From: Heloderma charlesbogerti
Lineage: Eukaryota > Chordata > Lepidosauria > Squamata > Helodermatidae
NCBI GenBank assembly: GCA_026122225.1
Contig: JANEZZ010000475.1
Coordinates: forward strand, 127,501 to 191,500
DNA length: 64,000 bases
Direction of reading: 5' to 3'
Below, one piece after another: positions 1-36,829 of the stretch. How positions within the stretch are numbered: the first letter of the stretch is position 1; the number at the start of each line of letters is the position of its first letter. The position numbers and the translations under genes were made by a program. The notes below the pieces were generated by a model. That model did not search any database. It worked only from the letters and a program-made list of their open reading frames with translations, and was not told the DNA's origin.

Positions 1-80
1 GAAGAAGATGGTAGTGGCGTTGTTAAATATGCCAGGTGCTAAACTAGGAATGCGAAAGCTTCAAAAAACAGTTGTCCCCT

Positions 81-26865
<26,785 letters not shown>

Positions 26866-27150
26866 GGTGCTCGCAAGGGGGCGGATGCGGCCTGGATTCT
26901 CACAAGCCTCCTCGTTGCTTCTGGCTCCTGTGTGGCTGCTGCAGAAGGGTTGCCATAGAAACAGTGTACACTTGATGCTCACTTGGGCCTCTGCCTCAAC
27001 AGGCAGCCGGGTGGAAATGGTGGCGGAGGGGCGGGGTGCGGGAGAGACTCTGATGCCACCGGCCACAGACCTAAGAAACCACAGCGTCTTCCGCTGGGGA
27101 GAAAGCGTGAGGGCTGGAAGTAGATTTCCTCACCTCAAACCGCGCAAGGG
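26866..27150 (-). promoter_or_regulatory. Putative ANKRD42 promoter / 5' UTR region
   Basis: A GC-richer stretch just upstream of the start codon. It contains a GC box (GGGGCGGGG near 27028-27036) and an RFX X-box-like motif, GTTGCCATAGAAAC, at 26949-26962, about 85-97 bases before the ATG. No TATA box is evident. The transcription start is not known. Confidence 0.5.
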
Positions 27151-27279
27151 GAAAACAAACAAACAAACAGGTGGCTTACCTAGAGCTCAGGTTCTTCCAC
27201 TGGTATGCAGCGCAGGTCCCACACCGGTCTGGGGCCTGCGTGGATTCAGCTTCAAAAGAGTACCATTATTTTACGTTTA

Positions 27280-27568
27280 CTTATTTATTATTACACTGAT
27301 TCCCTCCAGCAAGGAGCCGAAGGGAGCTTACTTGATCCTCCTCCTGTCCATTTTATCCTCACAGCAGCCCTGTGAGGGAGGCTCGGCTGAGAGTCAGTGA
27401 GTGGCCCAAAGTCAGCCAGTGAGTGGCCCAAAGTCAGCCAGTGAGTGGCCCAAAGTCAGCCAGTGAGTGGCCCAAAGTCAGCCAGTGAGCTTCATGGCCG
27501 ACTAGGGACTTGAACCCGGGTCTCCCGATTCTCAGTCCAACACTCTTAACCACTACACCATGCTAGCT
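27280..27568 (-). mobile_element. CORE-SINE with internal 22-base tandem repeat
   Basis: A reverse-strand CORE-SINE whose core has expanded. The unit GTGAGTGGCCCAAAGTCAGC plus CA occurs four times at 27397-27484, with a partial fifth copy. Confidence 0.8.
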
Positions 27569-27589
27569 GATTAGTTCGTGTTATTTTAA

Positions 27590-27700
27590 TGAACTAATTA
27601 AGGCCTCTGTCCTGTATGTACATGCCTGGGAGTAAGTAAACCAGTACACTCATTGTGGCTTACTTCGAAGTAGGTATATATAGGACTGCATTATGATCAT
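27590..27700. repeat. MITE-like hairpin remnant
   Basis: TGCCTGGGAGTAAGTAAACC is mirrored by TGGCTTACTTCGAAGTAGG. Related to the outer element at 26388-26603. Confidence 0.45.
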
Positions 27701-27709
27701 ATTTATAAA

Positions 27710-28525
27710 CCACCGGTCCACATGTACATGTACATGGGAAGCCGCCTTACACCAAGTGGGACTGGGCTTCATGGTCTTATGGGGCTCCCTTTAGTCAGCC
27801 ACATGTATTACTTCAGTTGTGTATTACTTCAGTTGTCAAGCACACAACACTTCTTTTCTCCCCACAACCCTGCCACTCCATGCTTTAAAACTGCTTCGAC
27901 ATTTCTGATACATTACAGCAAACAGCAGCAACAATTAGTGTTTGCCAACCCCGATTTTAAAAAGAAAGACTCTGAGCAAGTGCAGTTTCTCATTTTAAAC
28001 TCACTTAAATCATACCACCACCATAATGACATGAATAAAACAGAATGCACTTCTGCTACCCTGACACTAAACACATTTACTTGGGAATAAGTACTATTTT
28101 TTTGTAGAAAAGGGTAATACATTTTGAAAGGCGAAATAATAAAATGAGCATCTGTAACCAGGTACATGCCAGCTTCCGCATCACCCCCCCCCGACTATAA
28201 AAGGTTTTTTAAAAATAAGATGGATGCTATGGCGAGCTGAGGCCAGGCCTGTATGCTGCTGCCCCCATCACCTGCTGCTCTATGGGGTTGTGGCTCCCTC
28301 AGAGTTAAAGGACCTTGGACTTCAGCTCTAAGGTCCAATTCTAGCTGCACCACTGAATGTGGTATGCATGGTTCTCCCATGCAATAGCCCTGTGAAGTAA
28401 ATTAGACTGAGAGACAGTGACTGAGGCATTGAAATGTAGATCAAACGAGTTAACGTCTTTTATTGGGAAAACTAATATTGGAAAGGCTGGGTTCAAGCTT
28501 TTGAATTATACACAGCTTTTCTTCA
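27710..28525. other. Intergenic sequence, nothing recognised
   Basis: Between the ANKRD42 promoter region and a Tc1 element; no gene or clear repeat. Confidence 0.35.
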
Positions 28526-28529
28526 CATG

Positions 28530-30172
28530 TACACTCAGAGCCAGAAATATTGGAACAAGGATAACTGTTTTGGCAGTTGGCCTCTATACACCACACTGAA
28601 GTTGAAAAGAAACACACCCAGATGGGAGCGAAGTCAGGACTTCCAGCTGTAATTCAAGGGGTTTGACAAAAGTGGGGCACTAACCATTCAGGAAGTACAG
28701 CCAGTGGCATACACATACACCCATCGTTGGTGGCTCATAAGTAATGGAACGAACGGCTGACAAGCAGCTGCATGGCCAGGTGTGGCCTGTTTTCTGGGCA
28801 CTCCATGACCAATCAAGTAGATAAAAGGCCTGGAGGTGGTTCTGAGTGTTACATTCGCATTTGGTAGCTGTTCACCGGAACTCCCAGCATGAGGTCCAAA
28901 GAGGTGTCCATGCGAGTGAAGGAGGCCATCATTGGGCGGAGGAAACAAAATAAACCCATCAGAGAGATAGCAAAAACAGTGGGAGTGGCCAGCACAACAG
29001 TTTGGAACATCCTGAAAAAGAAGGAATTAACTGGCAAGCTCAGCAACAGCAAAAGGCCTGGAAGACCACTAAGGTGGATGACCGCAGAATTCGGCTCATG
29101 GTGAAGAGGAACCCTTTCACAACATCTAGCCAGGTCAAGAACGCTCTTGTGGAGGTAGGCATGTCATTGTCAACATCTACAGTCAAGAGACGGCTTCATG
29201 AATGTAAATAGAGAGGCTTCGCAAAAAGGTGCAAACCACTGGTAACGCTCAAGAACCGAAAGGCCAGATTAGCTTTTGCCAGCAAACACCTAAAAAAGCC
29301 TGCCCAGTTCTGGAATAAGATACTTTGGACTGATGAAACCAAGATGAACTTGTACCAGAATGACGGGAACAGAAAAGTATGGAGAAGGAAAGGAACAGCT
29401 CATGATCCAAAGCATACCATATCATCTGTCAAACATGGTGGAGGCAGTGTTATGGCATGGGCATGTATGGCTGCCAATGGAACTGGGTCACTGGTGTTTA
29501 TTGATGACCTGGCTGCTGATAAAAGCGGCAGGATGAATTCTGAAGTGTATAGGGCTATACTTTCTGCTCAGATTCAGCCGAATGCTGCCCAACTGATAGG
29601 ATGCGGCTTCATATTGCAGATGGATAATGACCCAAAACATACAGCAAAAGCTCCCCAAGAGTTTCTCAAGGCAAAGAAGTAGGATGTTCTTCAATGGCCA
29701 AGTCAGTCACCTGATCTCAACCCCATAGAGCCTGCTTTTCACTTCCTGAAGACAAGACTGAAGGCAGAAAGACCCACAAACAAGCAGCAGCTGAAGGCAG
29801 CTGCAGTAAAGGCCTGGCAAAGCATCTCAAGGGAGGAAACTCAGCATTTGGTCATGTCCATGGGTTCCAGACTTCAGGCAGTCATTGACTGCAAAGGATT
29901 TTCCTCCAAGTATTAAAGGCGATCCTTAGGTTTGAAATGATGTTGGTTTGTTCCATTACTTATGAGCCACCAACGATGGGTGTGTGTGTATGCCACTGGC
30001 TGTCCTTCCTGAATGGTTAGTGCCCCACTTTTGTCAAGCCCCTTGAATTACAGCTGAAGTCCTGACTTCGCTCCCATCTGGGTGTGTTTCCTTTCAACTT
30101 CAATGTGGTGGTGTACAGATGCCAACTGCCAAAACAGTTATCCTTGTTCCAATATTTCTGGCCCTGACTGTA
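28530..30172 (+). mobile_element. Tc1-like DNA transposon with broken transposase
   Basis: Flanked by TA dinucleotides (28530-28531, 30171-30172), with unusually long inverted arms of about 220 bases (28532-28750, 29950-30170). The transposase region, 28889 to about 29915, has an N-terminal helix-turn-helix region (KPIREIAKTVGVASTTVWNI) and a DDE catalytic core: WTDET, MDNDPKHTA and SPDLNPIE, with DD34E spacing. It is inactivated by a frameshift near 29065-29080 and stops at 29209-29211 and about 29680. The arms remain similar, so mobilisation in trans was once possible. Confidence 0.95.
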
Positions 30173-30179
30173 GGTGCTC

Positions 30180-30605
30180 ACAGAAAAGCAGCAGCAGCAG
30201 CAGCAAAACCAGTTACTGTTTCTAAAGCACAGGGACTGGGCAGAAGGTATATCAAAATCTCCTGATAGGCCTCTTGAGGATTTGAGGAAGGTTGGCAAGG
30301 GTTTCTGACTCCCATTTGTTTAACAATAGCAACAACAAAATGACTTTTTCCGCCCAAATTAAACTCCTGAAGTGGAGAGAGCTGGGGATACGGAGGAGTG
30401 AACTTTTAAACGTTTGTGCGAAAGGATTGAGTGCAGCTCAGTTCTGGTGCTGAAAAGCAATTGCTAGGGTCAGAATGTGCTCAGAGGCACCCTATTCTTT
30501 AATTCCACATGCAGGGAAGTGGGGAATTAGTTTAAACATTATAGGCACAATCCAGCCAAAAGTAAGCATTTCAAGCCCTATTTCACTGGGATACTTGTTT
30601 CAAAT
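30180..30605. other. Intergenic sequence, nothing recognised
   Basis: A short (CAG)n run near 30187; no gene or other repeat recognised. Confidence 0.35.
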
Positions 30606-30609
30606 ATGA

Positions 30610-30862
30610 CAGCCAGTGTGGTGTAGTGGTTAGAGTGTTGGACTGAGACTCGAGAGACCCGTGTTCAAGTCCCCACTCAGCCATGAAGCTCACTGGGTGA
30701 CTTTGGGCCAATCGCTGGCTCCCAGCCTAACCTACCTCACAGTATTGTTGTTGTGAGGATAAAATGAAGAGGACGACTATGGAAGCTATGGACTATGGAA
30801 GGACTAGGGTTCCTTGCAAGAGGAAAAAGGGTGGCATAAAAATGTAATAATAAATAAAAATC
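30610..30862 (+). mobile_element. CORE/MIR-like tRNA-derived SINE
   Basis: AGCCAGTGTGGTGTAGTGGT head, GACTTTGGGCCAATCGCTGG core, AACCTACCTCACAGTATTGT and an AATAATAAATAAA tail. Confidence 0.75.
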
Positions 30863-31272
30863 TTGAAAGATAACCAATGAAAATAAATTGATGGGACTTA
30901 AAAGGGCTGAACTTTGGCTAGATTGTAACCTAGATCACATACATAATCATTTGAGCTAGGACACCAGCAAAAGGTGAGGGGGTACGTAGGACTGTGCTTC
31001 TGTTATCAGTGACACGTTTTCCGACCTTGCCTCTTTACCAACTGGTAGCTCACCTCACCTGAGAGGCATGCATACATTTTAAGTGGTTTAAGTATCTTTG
31101 ATCCTAGGGAAACTTTACTGAGGCCTGATTTAAACAGGGCATGGTCCACCTGGAAAGGTCTTATCCACAGACGCTTTGGACACAGGCAGAGACACAAATA
31201 AATGCATCTACCTTACCAGGTCCACTAAGCTATTTGTATGTAATGTTGCCATATCATTGCCACATCTGAAGG

Positions 31273-31450
31273 GAGGGTCCGTAGCTCAGTGGTAGAACAT
31301 GTGCTCTGCGAGCAGAAGGTCCCAGGGTCAGTCTCCAAGTAAGGCTGTGAAAGGCTCCTGAGATTCCAGAGAAGCACTGCCACCAGCATACATATAATAC
31401 TCAGCTAGATGGATCAATGATCTATATATAAGGCATCTTTGTATGTTCAT
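31273..31450 (+). mobile_element. tRNA-derived SINE
   Basis: The tRNA-like head has an A box (GTAGCTCAGTGG) and a B-box-like GGTCCCAGGGTCAGTCTCC, followed by AGGCTGTGAAAGGCTCCTGA and ACTCAGCTAGATGGATCAAT. Confidence 0.7.
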
Positions 31451-31611
31451 ATCTGCCCAGCCCATTGATTGTTGCATCAACACACAAATAGGCCAGTTAA
31501 ACATGAATTGAATAAATACATGCATTTAAACATGACCGGGCACTGCCAAAAGCTTGGCTACTTATCCATGCACTGGATAAACCCAGCTAAGCTATTGCAA
31601 TGCTTTATACA

Positions 31612-31695
31612 TGGGGGAACCTCTGAATATGGTCCGGAAACTTCAGTTAGTGCAAAATGGAGCACTGAGGCTGCTTACTGGGACTGGTTGTTTTG
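31612..31695 (+). mobile_element. L2-like LINE fragment
   Basis: GGTCCGGAAACTTCAGTTAG and TGCAAAATGGAGCACTGAGG resemble the LQLVQNAAARL-coding region seen at 60554. Confidence 0.5.
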
Positions 31696-31735
31696 AGTGT
31701 CAGTAAACATGTAGATAGGGGAGATCCAGTAGACA

Positions 31736-33385
31736 TTGCTTACTTGGGACTTCCAAAAGGCTTTTGACAAAGTCCCACACCAAAGAGCAAATTTAGCAGC
31801 CATGGAATAAGAGGACAGGTCCTCTTATGGATCAGTAACAGGTTAAAGAACAGAGAGCAGAGAGTAGGAATAAATTCTCCCAATGGAGGGAAGTAAATAG
31901 TGGGGTCCCACAGGGATCTGCATTAGGAACAATGCTTTTCAACCTGTTCATAAATGAACTGGAATTAGGAGTGAGCAGTGAAGTGGCCAAGTTTGCAGAT
32001 GACACCAAATTATTTTGTTGTTCAGTCGTTCAGTCGTGTCCGACTCTTTGTGACCCCATGGACCATAGCACGCCACGCCTTCCTGTCCTGCGCTCTCTCC
32101 CGGAGCATGCTCAAGTTCATATCCATTGCATCGGTGATGCTATCTAGCCATCTCATCCTCTGCCGTCCCCTTCTCCTTTTGCCTTCAGTCTTTCCCAGCA
32201 TCAGGGTCTTTTCCAGAGAGTTTTCTCTTCACATTAGGTGGCCAAAATATTTGAGCTTCAGCTTCAGTATCTGTCCTTCCAATGATTTCCTTTAGGATGG
32301 ACTGATTTGACCTCCTATTTCTGGAATTCTCTTGCTTTCTCCATGATCCAGCGAATGTTGGCGATTTGATCTCTAGTTCTTCTGCCTCTTCGAAACCCAG
32401 CTTGTACTTCCGGTAGTTCTCGGTTCGCATACTGCTGAAGCCTAGCTTGTAGGATTTTGAGCATCACCTTGCTGGCATGTGAAATGAGCGCAATTGTGCG
32501 GTAGTTTGAACACTCTTTGGCGTTGCCCTTCTTTGGAACTGGAATGTAAACTGACCTTTTCCAGTCTTTTGGCCACCGTTGAGTGTTCCAAATTTGTTGG
32601 CATATTGAATGCAGCACTTTAACAGCATCATCTTTTAGGATTTTAAATAGCTCAGCTGGAATACTGTCATCTCCGCTAGCTTTGTTGTTACTAATGCTTC
32701 CTAAGGCCCACTTGACTTCACTCTCTAGGATGTCCGGCTCAAGTTCAGTGACCACACTATCATGGCTATCAGGGACATTCAGATCTTTCCTGTATAGTTC
32801 TTCTGTGTATTCTTGCCACCTCTTCTTAATCTGCTTCTGTTAGGTCCCTGCCTTCTTTGTCCTTTATCATTCCCATCTTTGCACAAAATGTTCCCTTGAG
32901 ATCTTCAATTTTCTTGAAGAGATCTCTAGTCTTTCCCATTCTGTTGTTTTCCTCAATTTCCTTGCATTGTTCATTTAAGAAGGCCTTCTTGTCTCTCCTT
33001 GCTATTCTCTGGAACTCTGCATTCAGTTGGATATATCTTCCCCTTTCTCCCTTGCTTTTCACTTCCCTTCTTTCCTCAGCTACTTGTAAAGCCTCATCAA
33101 ACAGCCACTTGGCTTTCTTGCATTTCTTTTTCTTTGGGTGGTTAATACAAAAAGGGATTGTGAAGAGCTCCAGAAGGATCTGTCCAAACTGTGAGAATGG
33201 GCATCTAAATGGCAAATGCGGTTCAATGTAAGCAAGTGTAAAGTGATGCACATTGGGGCAAAAAAATCCCAAATTCATGTATAGCCTGATAGGATCTGAG
33301 CTAGCAGTGACTGACCAAGAAAGAGATCTTGGGTTTGTGGTGGACAGCTCAATGAAGATGTCAACCCAGTGTGTGTCCACTGTAA
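31736..33385 (+). mobile_element. CR1 LINE reverse transcriptase region, split by BovB
   Basis: Plus-strand CR1 coding remnants in two blocks. 31736-32012 includes an FxKAFDKVPH-like run, [16 protein letters not shown] and ADDTKLF. 33146-33385 has NTKRDCEELQKDLSKL-type, WQMRFNVSKCKVMHIG and SELAVTDQERDLGFVVDSSM. The split lies directly after ADDTKLF. There are multiple stops and frameshifts. Confidence 0.85.
32013..33145 (-). mobile_element. BovB LINE with internal deletion, nested in CR1
   Basis: Reverse-strand copy. The tail GTTGTTCAGTCGTTCAGTCG is at 32016; coding parts are WLFDEALQVAEERREVKSKG, SNYRTIALISHASKV and the C-terminal end. Most of the RT palm, equivalent to about 800 bases of the 3757-6592 copy, is missing at about 32325, where FQK is joined to the downstream RRSNQSILKE region. 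Confidence 0.92.
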
Positions 33386-33414
33386 AAAAAAAAAAAATCT
33401 CCTTTCCCAGGGAG

Positions 33415-33680
33415 ATCCTCCTGCAATCTTCACTTTATGTTTAGATGCCTGGTTAACATCTTCCTCTTTAAGCAGGCATTTAACCTTTAATATGTTGCTT
33501 TATTATCTTTACTACTGGCTCCTCAATGTTTTACATGTTTAATGTTGTATTATTTTGATAGTTGTATTGTTACGTTTTTATTTAGTTTTGGTTATTTTGT
33601 TGTTGGTTGGTTTAGGATTGTAAACTACTCTGAAGGCATTTGCCAGTTGGGCAGTAGACAAATCCAATCAATCAATCGCT
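33415..33680 (+). mobile_element. L2-like LINE 3' end
   Basis: GATGCCTGGTTAACATCTTC, then an AT-rich UTR with GGATTGTAAACTACTCTGAA and a CAATCAATCAATC tail. Confidence 0.5.
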
Positions 33681-33689
33681 TAATGGGTA

Positions 33690-34250
33690 AAGGCTTTCCC
33701 TGTGGTCTGTTCCTACAAAACATCTATAACAGTTCAACACATTCACATAGCAGGATTTACCACGGAGATGCAGCAACGCAAGTATTTGACCTCATGGCCA
33801 ATATCTGACACAAAGATGTTTCTCCTGAGTAATAGCTGTCTAGTTTACATGCCTTCTTGGATTGTTGGGCTGTGTAATTGCAACCCTGAAAAATCTCCGC
33901 TTTTAAAAAATATGTAAGTTCCAAGTCAGTGTTGATGTGAATGTTCCTTGATTCCGCCCCATGGAGTGTGAATAAAATAACATACAAGTAGATTTGCTCA
34001 ACAAAATAAGCCAAGAACCAAGCCACAGAATTTGGCTATTTACGGAGCAGAATTGTTACTTAAAAATAAAAAGCGGGGATCTTGCATCTTCTAGAAACAT
34101 AGGTCAAAACTTCACAAGTGGATCAGCAAGATATTGTGGGGAGCTTACAAAAAGCTCCTGCTAGCAGATGTTTTGGACAAGAGACTGAACTGGTTGATCA
34201 TTCATCTGTTTCAGTGGTGGAATCAATGGGGCCTTGTTGAGGAGACAGGC
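33690..34250. other. Intergenic sequence, nothing recognised
   Basis: No gene or known repeat was recognised. Confidence 0.35.
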
Positions 34251-34257
34251 CTCCCTC

Positions 34258-34690
34258 TTGATCAGGGTCCCCAACCTTTTTGAGTCGATGGGCACATTCG
34301 GAATTTTGAGTGTGTCATGGCCACTCTTTTATTTATTTATTTATTTAATTTCTATACCGCCCAATAGCCGAAGCTGTCTTGTAAGCACTCTTGTAAAATG
34401 GCTGCCATGGAGGGTGAGGACTTGGTCACAAAACACTCGGAAGGCAAACCGGTGAAACCAAAAGAACAGTGACTTGTCCAAAAACCTAAGTACAAAGCTG
34501 AGATGGAGTCTGAACTCCAAAACACAAAGCCACACTTTTGAAACCAAATGAAGATGGCACTGGAAGGCAGCACTGCACTTCACAGCATGCCAGTCTCCCA
34601 GTAAAAAAAAAGTTTAAAAATCTTAATGAAATAAAAAACAGGAGGCACCACATTGGAGACTCCAGCTCTGGATCCTCACATAATGGAACT
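34258..34690. repeat. CCCCAACCTTTT family element with nested tail
   Basis: Starts GGTCCCCAACCTTTTTGAGT and GGGCACATTCGGAATTTTGA like 13828. It is interrupted at 34328-34384 by TTTATTTATTTAATTTCTAT and ACCGCCCAATAGCCGAAGC, a tail also seen in PCF11 intron 7 at 47412-47470. Confidence 0.5.
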
Positions 34691-34699
34691 TTGTAGTGT

Positions 34700-36320
34700 G
34701 TGTTCTGCTGATAATACACTCCATTCACGAAAAATAGGAAACCTGAGCCTTAAGACTGAACCTGTGCCCTTGTAAAAAGGATCCAACATTGTACCAAATG
34801 TCCAAAGTCGTCTTAACAGTTGGTACTTGGGCTGTATCAACAGATGGTATTCGTTTCAGAGCCAAACTACACTACAACCCAAAATTACATGAGGGCTCAG
34901 AAGGCCCATCATCTCTTTAAGCACCTGCATTATTGGCTCCCCCTGTGCTACACAAGGATCTATTATGGCTAAAGTGCCTCTTTAGTGCATGCCCCTTACC
35001 ATTTTATATGCGGCTGCATACAAAATAATCTTTACAAATCTACCAAATTTGGATACATCCTTTAGTCAATTTTCTAAAACCAATTAAAAGTTGGCGCCCC
35101 ATTCCCAACACACACAGGCAACAAAGAATTTGTGCATCTATTCTGACATGTTTATTTCAAACTTTCATGGATACGGGCATTAATATACTGTTTTGCGGGG
35201 AAATAACATTACGACTAATGCTGTTAGATTTAGTGAGTATCTGAAACCACTACAACCAAAGCAGTCACATTGTTAGCTGCTTTTATAACAAGGCATTGGT
35301 TAGGTTTCACTTTTCCCGAGGTGTTAAAACCTAAGTAACTCTCAACTCAGAACTCAATTATCCACATACAGCCGTGGGAGTTAATTTCCTCAACTCACGT
35401 AGACAATTCAAAGTTAACTAGAATTTGAAAAATAAGGGCAAGCTCTGTGGCTGAGATTACACATGAAAAGGTTAATACCCCCCCACCACACACACACACA
35501 CAGCCTTGATCCAATCCCACTCCTATCTTCAAGTTTTTAAAAACTGAGGAGATCCGAATACAGATCTATGTCTTTGGTCTTCAGTAGCCTTGAAACCCAG
35601 AAACATTTATACTTTGAGTATGAAAGTTGCCCAATGAATTTTGGGCACTAACCATATACTTATTCATGTTCAATGTCCAGTGATATCCATAAGTTCAAGT
35701 CTTTCCCAAAGCAATCCATGAAATAAAGAGATTCAGACTGGTATATGCTTCATTCTAGTTTATTACATGAAATAAATATTAACATCTCTTGGTAATCTCT
35801 TTACTGTCTAGACCCAAGTTATAAACCAACAAAAACGTTAACCATATTGCAACTGAGCAACCTTACATTAATTTCTCTCAGCAAAATTTAAAGAAAATTG
35901 GCTCGGCTGAACTAAGTTCTTGTGTATTTGACTAGTTGAAAAATGTAATTATGAAAAACTGGATCAGCTTCTGTAGACCCCTGGGTGTTGCTGTAAACTG
36001 TTGGCACATGTCCCAAGTCAAGCATGTTATTTTGTTATGTAACCCTCCTAGCTTTCTTTTTAAATATCTAGATTTGAATGTAGGTTAAGAAAAATAATCC
36101 AATCTTTGCGGAAATTACCTCCTGGAAAAGTAATGTTCTCCTTAACAAATTTTCCACCAAAAAAAGTCCATCTGTCATTTCCTCTGAGAATCCTATTTAA
36201 GCACAAGGCCAGTGTAGAAGCCTGAGTTCTGTTCCTTTTAAAACACCCCCAAAACAGAAATACTCTTTTTAATTGGATGGTGTGCATAAACATTACACTC
36301 CATAGATAGCAAAAATATCT
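34700..36320. other. Repeat-poor AT-rich region beyond PCF11
   Basis: No gene or recognisable transposon apart from a short (CA)n at about 35485-35503. It may include an extended PCF11 3' UTR, given a sense AATAAA at 35764-35759. Confidence 0.4.
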
Positions 36321-36613
36321 TTTATTTATAATTTACATTGCCACAAATGAAAAATTGTACAATTTTTCTTACATATACAGTCTATTCCTGTTGAATTTGT
36401 ACGCCATCGAAAGAACTTTCACACAATAGACACCTGACACTGTGCAGGCAATAAGAAATTCAAATACAAATACAAAAATGTATTTATTAACCAAATAAGC
36501 AGCTGGGGCCCTGCCCCAGATGAACACTTTATTCATATAAAAATCATTTGCCTTCTAGAGTCAGCTAGAACACAGTAGCTCTTCTCTGTAATAAAAAAAA
36601 TCACACAGTTTGT
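36321..36613 (-). other. PCF11: PCF11 3' UTR with poly(A) signals
   Basis: Downstream of the stop codon the sense strand carries AATAAA at 36533-36528, 36488-36483 and 36326-36321. A further one lies at 35764-35759. The stretch is AT-rich and free of recognisable repeats, consistent with a 3' UTR with alternative ends. Confidence 0.6.
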
Positions 36614-36829
36614 TTAAACTGACTCAACCTTTTCAGGTTCTGTTTTAATTTCGGCAGATGCAGGCGTGCTCCCTTCCATACATTCCTCAGGCTTTTCCTC
36701 AGGTTCTTCTTTGATTTTGGGACTGTTACAGGAATCCTGTACTTCTTGCTTGACAATACTTAACATAATATTTAGTGGGTTTTCTACAGGTGTCTTGCTA
36801 GGAGATGGCGTTGAATCAAATGATGAGGT
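36614..36829 (-). CDS. PCF11: PCF11 exon 16 (C-terminus)
   Basis: Acceptor TTTACAG/ACCTCA. Encodes TSSFDSTPSPSKTPVENPLN, an acidic stretch and the terminal EIKTEPEKVESV, matching the vertebrate C-terminus. The stop is at 36614-36616. Confidence 0.96.
   Translation of the reverse strand, partial: TSSFDSTPSPSKTPVENPLNIMLSIVKQEVQDSCNSPKIKEEPEEKPEECMEGSTPASAEIKTEPEKVESV

Noticed and set aside
27132..27182. Two good-looking donors (GAG/GTGAGG near 27133, TAG/GTAAGC near 27179) as ANKRD42 exon 1 ends
   Set aside because: No ATG lies in the short stretch upstream on the minus strand, so neither gives a coding first exon; they could only serve a non-coding leader.
27397..27488. Regular short repeats resembling a CRISPR array
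   Set aside because: The units are directly tandem with no spacers and lie inside a vertebrate SINE.
31273..31345. Possible tRNA gene
   Set aside because: It has A- and B-box-like motifs but runs on into a SINE body and the cloverleaf is degenerate; similar heads occur in other SINE copies here.
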